Made by a program: the position numbers and the translations under genes. A stretch of DNA of 9,209 nt from Fidelibacterota bacterium. Lineage in GTDB: Bacteria > Fidelibacterota > UBA2242. The DNA lies in NCBI GenBank assembly GCA_003527965.1, contig DPVY01000312.1, forward strand, positions 1 to 9,209, in the 5' to 3' direction. Shown here piece after piece: positions 6,261-9,209 of this stretch. The notes beneath the pieces are model-generated. The model was not told the origin of the DNA. It saw only the letters and a list, made by a program, of their open reading frames with translations, and did not search any database. The number at the start of each line of letters is the position of its first letter. Position 1 is the stretch's first letter.

Positions 6261-7555
6261 ACTTTTATTTTGAAAAAATTGTATACAACCGGAGCAATAT
6301 AATGGCTTCCAAGAATTATGAGATTGTCCGCGCTCTTTAGTTTTGTCGTCACCTTGAGCAGTAAATCCTCTAAACATTCATTTACATATATCTTTTCCGC
6401 AGAAATATCTTTTTTTAATTCTGCCGCAATGTCTCTTGCTCGCGCCGATTTATTATTCGGGATTTCGGTAACATATACTCGATCGGCAATTGCACCCAGG
6501 ACACTTCCCAGACGGGTGATTTTCTTTTTTTCTCCCAGGGCTAAAATTATCTGTATTTTTTGCCCCGGAATAATTTTTTCCAGCGCCGAAACAACCGATC
6601 TTAGGCCGTGTATGTTATGACCAACATCATACAGAATTAACGGTTCCCGGGATAAAACCTCCAGGCGACCACGCCAACAAACTGATTCAATTCCTTTTTT
6701 AATTTGCTCCGGTGATACGGGGAATTGCTTTAACAAATGAATCGCGGAAACGGCGGTCTGGAGATTTACCATCTGGTGTAATCCTGTTAGGGGGAATTTA
6801 ACCGGATTCAATTGTGTTGCGCCTATTTGAATATTCACCTGCATTCCTTCAAGCGCAATATCTTTCGCCGATATACCACATAAATCGGGAGCATAAAACC
6901 AGGTTGCCGATCGTTTAGTAATCTCCTCCCTGAGGATCTGTTTTACAGAAAAATTTTGTTTAGCTGATAAACAGGGAATATTCGGTTTTGCTATTCCGGC
7001 TTTTTCAAAGGCGATTTTTGACAAGGTGTTACCTAAAAACTCTTCATGGTCTTTACCAATGGGGGTAATAGCGGAAAGAATAGGTGTAACAACATTGGTA
7101 GCGTCAAATTGACCGCCAAGTCCTGTTTCCAGGACCATGACATCTACCTTCTGCCGATAAAAATGCTCAAAAGCCAGCGCCGTAGTCGTCTCGAAAAAAG
7201 TGGCGTCTAATTCGTCAACCAAGGCCCGATGGCGCTGCAAAAAACCCAAAATATCAATATCGCTGATTTTTTCATCATTAATCCGAATCCGTTCATTAAA
7301 GCGCACAAGATGAGGCGATGTATATAAACCAACCCGGTACCCCGCCGTGCGGAGTACCGCCGCGATGACCGCGCAAGTAGATCCCTTTCCATTGGTTCCG
7401 GCGACATGGATGGCGGGAATATTGCGGTGAGGATTTCCTATCCGGTCAAGCAGAGATTCAATCCGTTTCAAGCCGGGTTTTATGCCTTTGCCGTCGAGGG
7501 CATAAAGATATCGCAGGTTTTTTTGAAGGGTTAGTTCGTTGAAATTTTTATCCAT
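6257..7555 (-). CDS. folC: Bifunctional folylpolyglutamate synthase / dihydrofolate synthase
   Basis: Cytoplasmic Mur-ligase-superfamily enzyme that adds glutamate to dihydropteroate or folates using ATP. The 432-residue length is normal. Motifs: P-loop HVAGTNGKGST (50-60), YTSPHLVRFNERI (78-90), VLETGLGGQFDATN (141-154), the segment KAGIAKPNIP with K185, the residue usually carbamoylated to hold Mg2+, and the C-terminal domain motifs WRGRLEV (294-300) and DVGHNIHG (310-317). The last is usually written D-[AGV]-[AG]-H-N in the family. The ATG at 7555 shares one base with the TAA of murI (TAATG), and no Shine-Dalgarno sequence is visible, so it is probably translated by coupling to murI. Whether it does both reactions, or only one, cannot be read from sequence. 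The stop TGA overlaps a rho promoter candidate. Confidence 0.96.
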   Translation of the reverse strand: MDKNFNELTLQKNLRYLYALDGKGIKPGLKRIESLLDRIGNPHRNIPAIHVAGTNGKGSTCAVIAAVLRTAGYRVGLYTSPHLVRFNERIRINDEKISDIDILGFLQRHRALVDELDATFFETTTALAFEHFYRQKVDVMVLETGLGGQFDATNVVTPILSAITPIGKDHEEFLGNTLSKIAFEKAGIAKPNIPCLSAKQNFSVKQILREEITKRSATWFYAPDLCGISAKDIALEGMQVNIQIGATQLNPVKFPLTGLHQMVNLQTAVSAIHLLKQFPVSPEQIKKGIESVCWRGRLEVLSREPLILYDVGHNIHGLRSVVSALEKIIPGQKIQIILALGEKKKITRLGSVLGAIADRVYVTEIPNNKSARARDIAAELKKDISAEKIYVNECLEDLLLKVTTKLKSADNLIILGSHYIAPVVYNFFKIKV

Positions 7556-8394
7556 TAAATGCTGTTATCGAGGGCAATGCGGTGCACATTAACAAGTGGC
7601 CGCCCTAACAATCGCCTGGCAATCTCCTCAAATTTCTGAGGGAAATCACTGACATAAAACAGGTGTTCGGGCAGATGGCTGCTTTCGTTCATGATTTTAT
7701 GAGATTGCAGGGTGTTTCGCACTTCCACCGCGGTTTCTATAGCACTGTCAATAATTTGCACATTGCCGTTAACTACTTTTTTTATTGTTGCTTTGATGAT
7801 GGGATAGTGCGTACATCCTAAAATAAGACTGGCAATATTTTTCCCCATCAGGGGCTTGAGATAAATCGCCGCTACCTCCTCGGTGACCGGCGTATCAATC
7901 CAGCCCTCTTCAACCAGTGGCACAAACAACGGGCAGGCCCTGGAAAACACTTCAACGGAACTATCCAGGGATTTTAATACAGCTTCATATTTACCGGCAG
8001 AGACTGTGGCTGAGGTGCCGATTACCCCAATCCGTTTGGTGGCACTTTCCCTGAGCGCCGCCCGGGCACCCGGCTCAATCACACCAATCACCGGAACCGT
8101 GACAGACTCTTTTATCTCCTCCAATGCAACACTGGACGCCGTATTACAGGCAACAACAATAAGCTTAACGCCCTGTTGCTGTAAAAAGCGGGCGATCTGG
8201 ACTGAAAACCTTTGAATGGTTAACGAGCTTTTAGTTCCATAGGGAACCCGGGCCGTGTCACCAAAATAGATAATGGATTCACCGGGCAGTTGGTTCATTA
8301 ATTGGTTAACAACCGTTAGCCCACCGAGACCGGAATCAAACACGCCAATCGGCTGTTGTCGTAATTCATTAATTTTCAGAGACGGATTTATCAC
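7555..8394 (-). CDS. murI: Glutamate racemase
   Basis: Cofactor-independent racemase that makes D-glutamate for peptidoglycan. The 279-residue length is slightly above the usual 255-275 because of about 15 residues before PIGVFDSGLGG. Visible motifs: FDSGLGG (19-25, with the catalytic-site aspartate D20), YFGDTARVPYG (43-53), catalytic C83 in ACNTA, and catalytic C194 in GCTHYP; both cysteines of the two-base mechanism are present. The start is GTG at 8394, inside the end of the amidase gene (26-base overlap), with an exceptionally good Shine-Dalgarno sequence just upstream, although spaced closely. No in-frame ATG lies between it and the conserved core, so this start is preferred. Position next to an amidase gene and folC suggests co-transcription of cell-wall genes. 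The stop TAA shares its last base with the folC ATG. Confidence 0.97.
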   Translation of the reverse strand: MINPSLKINELRQQPIGVFDSGLGGLTVVNQLMNQLPGESIIYFGDTARVPYGTKSSLTIQRFSVQIARFLQQQGVKLIVVACNTASSVALEEIKESVTVPVIGVIEPGARAALRESATKRIGVIGTSATVSAGKYEAVLKSLDSSVEVFSRACPLFVPLVEEGWIDTPVTEEVAAIYLKPLMGKNIASLILGCTHYPIIKATIKKVVNGNVQIIDSAIETAVEVRNTLQSHKIMNESSHLPEHLFYVSDFPQKFEEIARRLLGRPLVNVHRIALDNSI

Positions 8395-9209
8395 ACACCT
8401 CCTTAAATTCTAAAATACTTTTATAAATCGTTTCGGCAATCTTTTGGCGATGCCGGCTGCTATTTAATTTCCTAGCTTCCGCCTTATTGGAATTGAAGCC
8501 TAACTCACATAGCAATTTTGGCATATCGGCGTCCACCAACACATAGAATCCCGCCTGTTTAACACCACGGTTTTTCTGGCTGATATTTTCGGTAAAATTT
8601 CTCGAAAGTATCCCGGCCAACAGCTCGCTGTCTCGCATGTTTACCGAATGAACCATATTGGCTAAAATGTTGGTAATATCGTCATAGCCGGCGTATTTGG
8701 CCTTATCGGCAGCATCTTCGAGGTGAATAACCGCATTTTCTGCCTCCGCTACTTTTATGGCATCCTCAGACCTTCCGGGGCGAAGCAGGTAAAATTCCAC
8801 GCCATTGGCGGTACTGTTTCGAGCAAGACCGTTAACATGCAGACTGATAAATAGCTTACCGCCGGATTTGTTCGCAATTTCCGAACGTTTCCAGAGCGGG
8901 ACAAAGACATCTTTTTTACGGGTATAAACCACCATCAGATCGCTGTTCTTTTTGAGCAGTTTCCCCACCCTAAGAGCAATGTCCAGCACTATATCCTTTT
9001 CATGCATGTAGCCCCATCTGCCGGGAGTTCCGGGATCTTTCCCGCCATGCCCCGGATCCAGGACAATGGTATCAATTATCCAGGCGTTTTTAGCGGCTTC
9101 AATTTTGCGCTTGATATCCTGATTTGGCGGTAAAAATAGTGATAACAAAATGCTCCTGCTGCGAAAATCGTAATGTACGTCGGCAGACTTGAATTGGCGC
9201 CCCAGCCGA
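8369..9209 (-). CDS. N-acetylmuramoyl-L-alanine amidase, Amidase_3 family (partial, 5' end outside the window)
   Basis: Zinc peptidoglycan hydrolase that cuts between MurNAc and the stem peptide, normally in the periplasm. The frame stays open to base 9208, giving 279 C-terminal residues; an internal TTG at 9148 is not the real start. The first 35-40 residues look like the end of an N-terminal domain (perhaps AMIN) plus a linker. Counting from the window edge, catalytic features are H54 in LDPGHGGKDPG, E70 in HEKDIVLD, H124 in FISLHVN and E235 in LCELGFNSN, the expected zinc ligands and catalytic glutamate. Between H124 and the last motif lies an insert rich in charged residues (about 145-205), where cell-division amidases carry an autoinhibitory helix. 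The gene ends TAA at 8369, overlapping murI by 26 bases. A signal peptide cannot be assessed because the N-terminus is missing. Confidence 0.94.
   Translation of the reverse strand, partial: RLGRQFKSADVHYDFRSRSILLSLFLPPNQDIKRKIEAAKNAWIIDTIVLDPGHGGKDPGTPGRWGYMHEKDIVLDIALRVGKLLKKNSDLMVVYTRKKDVFVPLWKRSEIANKSGGKLFISLHVNGLARNSTANGVEFYLLRPGRSEDAIKVAEAENAVIHLEDAADKAKYAGYDDITNILANMVHSVNMRDSELLAGILSRNFTENISQKNRGVKQAGFYVLVDADMPKLLCELGFNSNKAEARKLNSSRHRQKIAETIYKSILEFKEVCDKSVSEN
8396..8405 (-). promoter_or_regulatory. Very strong Shine-Dalgarno sequence for murI, inside the amidase gene
   Basis: TAAGGAGGTG on the minus strand matches the canonical complement of the 16S rRNA 3' end at ten of ten bases. 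It lies in the final codons of the amidase gene. The GGAGG core is only 3 bases from the GTG start, closer than the usual 5-9. It supports the GTG at 8394 and shows that this organism uses Shine-Dalgarno initiation for at least some genes. Confidence 0.75.

Noticed and set aside
1..9209. Mobile element, prophage, CRISPR, tRNA, toxin-antitoxin or defence system
   Set aside because: The window is filled by contiguous conserved housekeeping genes on one strand, and no inverted terminal repeats, repeat-spacer arrays, tRNA-like structures or unassigned gene-sized gaps were seen.

Overview
The window is a compact bacterial chromosomal segment in which every supported gene lies on the minus strand. 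Read in the direction of transcription (high to low coordinates) the order is: N-acetylmuramoyl-L-alanine amidase (5' end outside the window), murI, folC, rho, rpmE, a DUF1385/YqhQ-type membrane protein, prfA, prmC, a UbiA-family prenyltransferase, and dnaE (only the first 218 codons, the PHP domain, are inside). Coding density is very high. No gap reaches 300 bases; the two largest are about 110 bases, on either side of rho. I saw no mobile element, tRNA, rRNA, CRISPR array or sign of horizontal insertion.

Organism. GC content looks moderate (mid-40s percent by eye). Cytoplasmic housekeeping proteins are typical bacterial types. The UbiA-family protein carries the two aspartate motifs of the digeranylgeranylglyceryl-phosphate (DGGGP) synthase branch, which among bacteria is common in the Fibrobacteres-Chlorobi-Bacteroidetes (FCB) group. 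The amidase also resembles forms from that group. I therefore infer an uncultured or little-known FCB-group bacterium (for example Calditrichota-, Marinimicrobia- or KSB1-like), with low confidence on the phylum.

Layout. 9209-6257: a cell-wall/folate block (amidase-murI-folC) with overlapping genes, probably one transcript. 6256-4846: rho as its own unit, with a TTGACA-type promoter candidate overlapping the folC stop codon, a good ribosome binding site, and a hairpin plus T-rich tract just after its stop. 4847-4506: rpmE, with its own promoter candidate, a good ribosome binding site and a strong intrinsic terminator. 4498-1: DUF1385-prfA-prmC-prenyltransferase-dnaE, tightly packed, mostly without recognisable Shine-Dalgarno sequences and with gene junctions suited to translational coupling.

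How the genes work together. RF1 (prfA) and its methyltransferase PrmC are a functional pair, and L31 and RF1 both serve translation. Rho and DnaE serve transcription termination and replication. MurI supplies D-glutamate for peptidoglycan and the amidase cuts peptidoglycan. Three start sites were moved inward from the longest reading frame (prmC, DUF1385, rpmE) using ribosome binding sites, a terminator hairpin and family lengths. The most interesting observations are regulatory: a terminator that almost touches the DUF1385 start codon, a UAG-ended gene in front of prfA whose readthrough frame ends exactly on the prfA start, and the archaeal-type prenyltransferase in a housekeeping operon. 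I found no convincing wholly new system.
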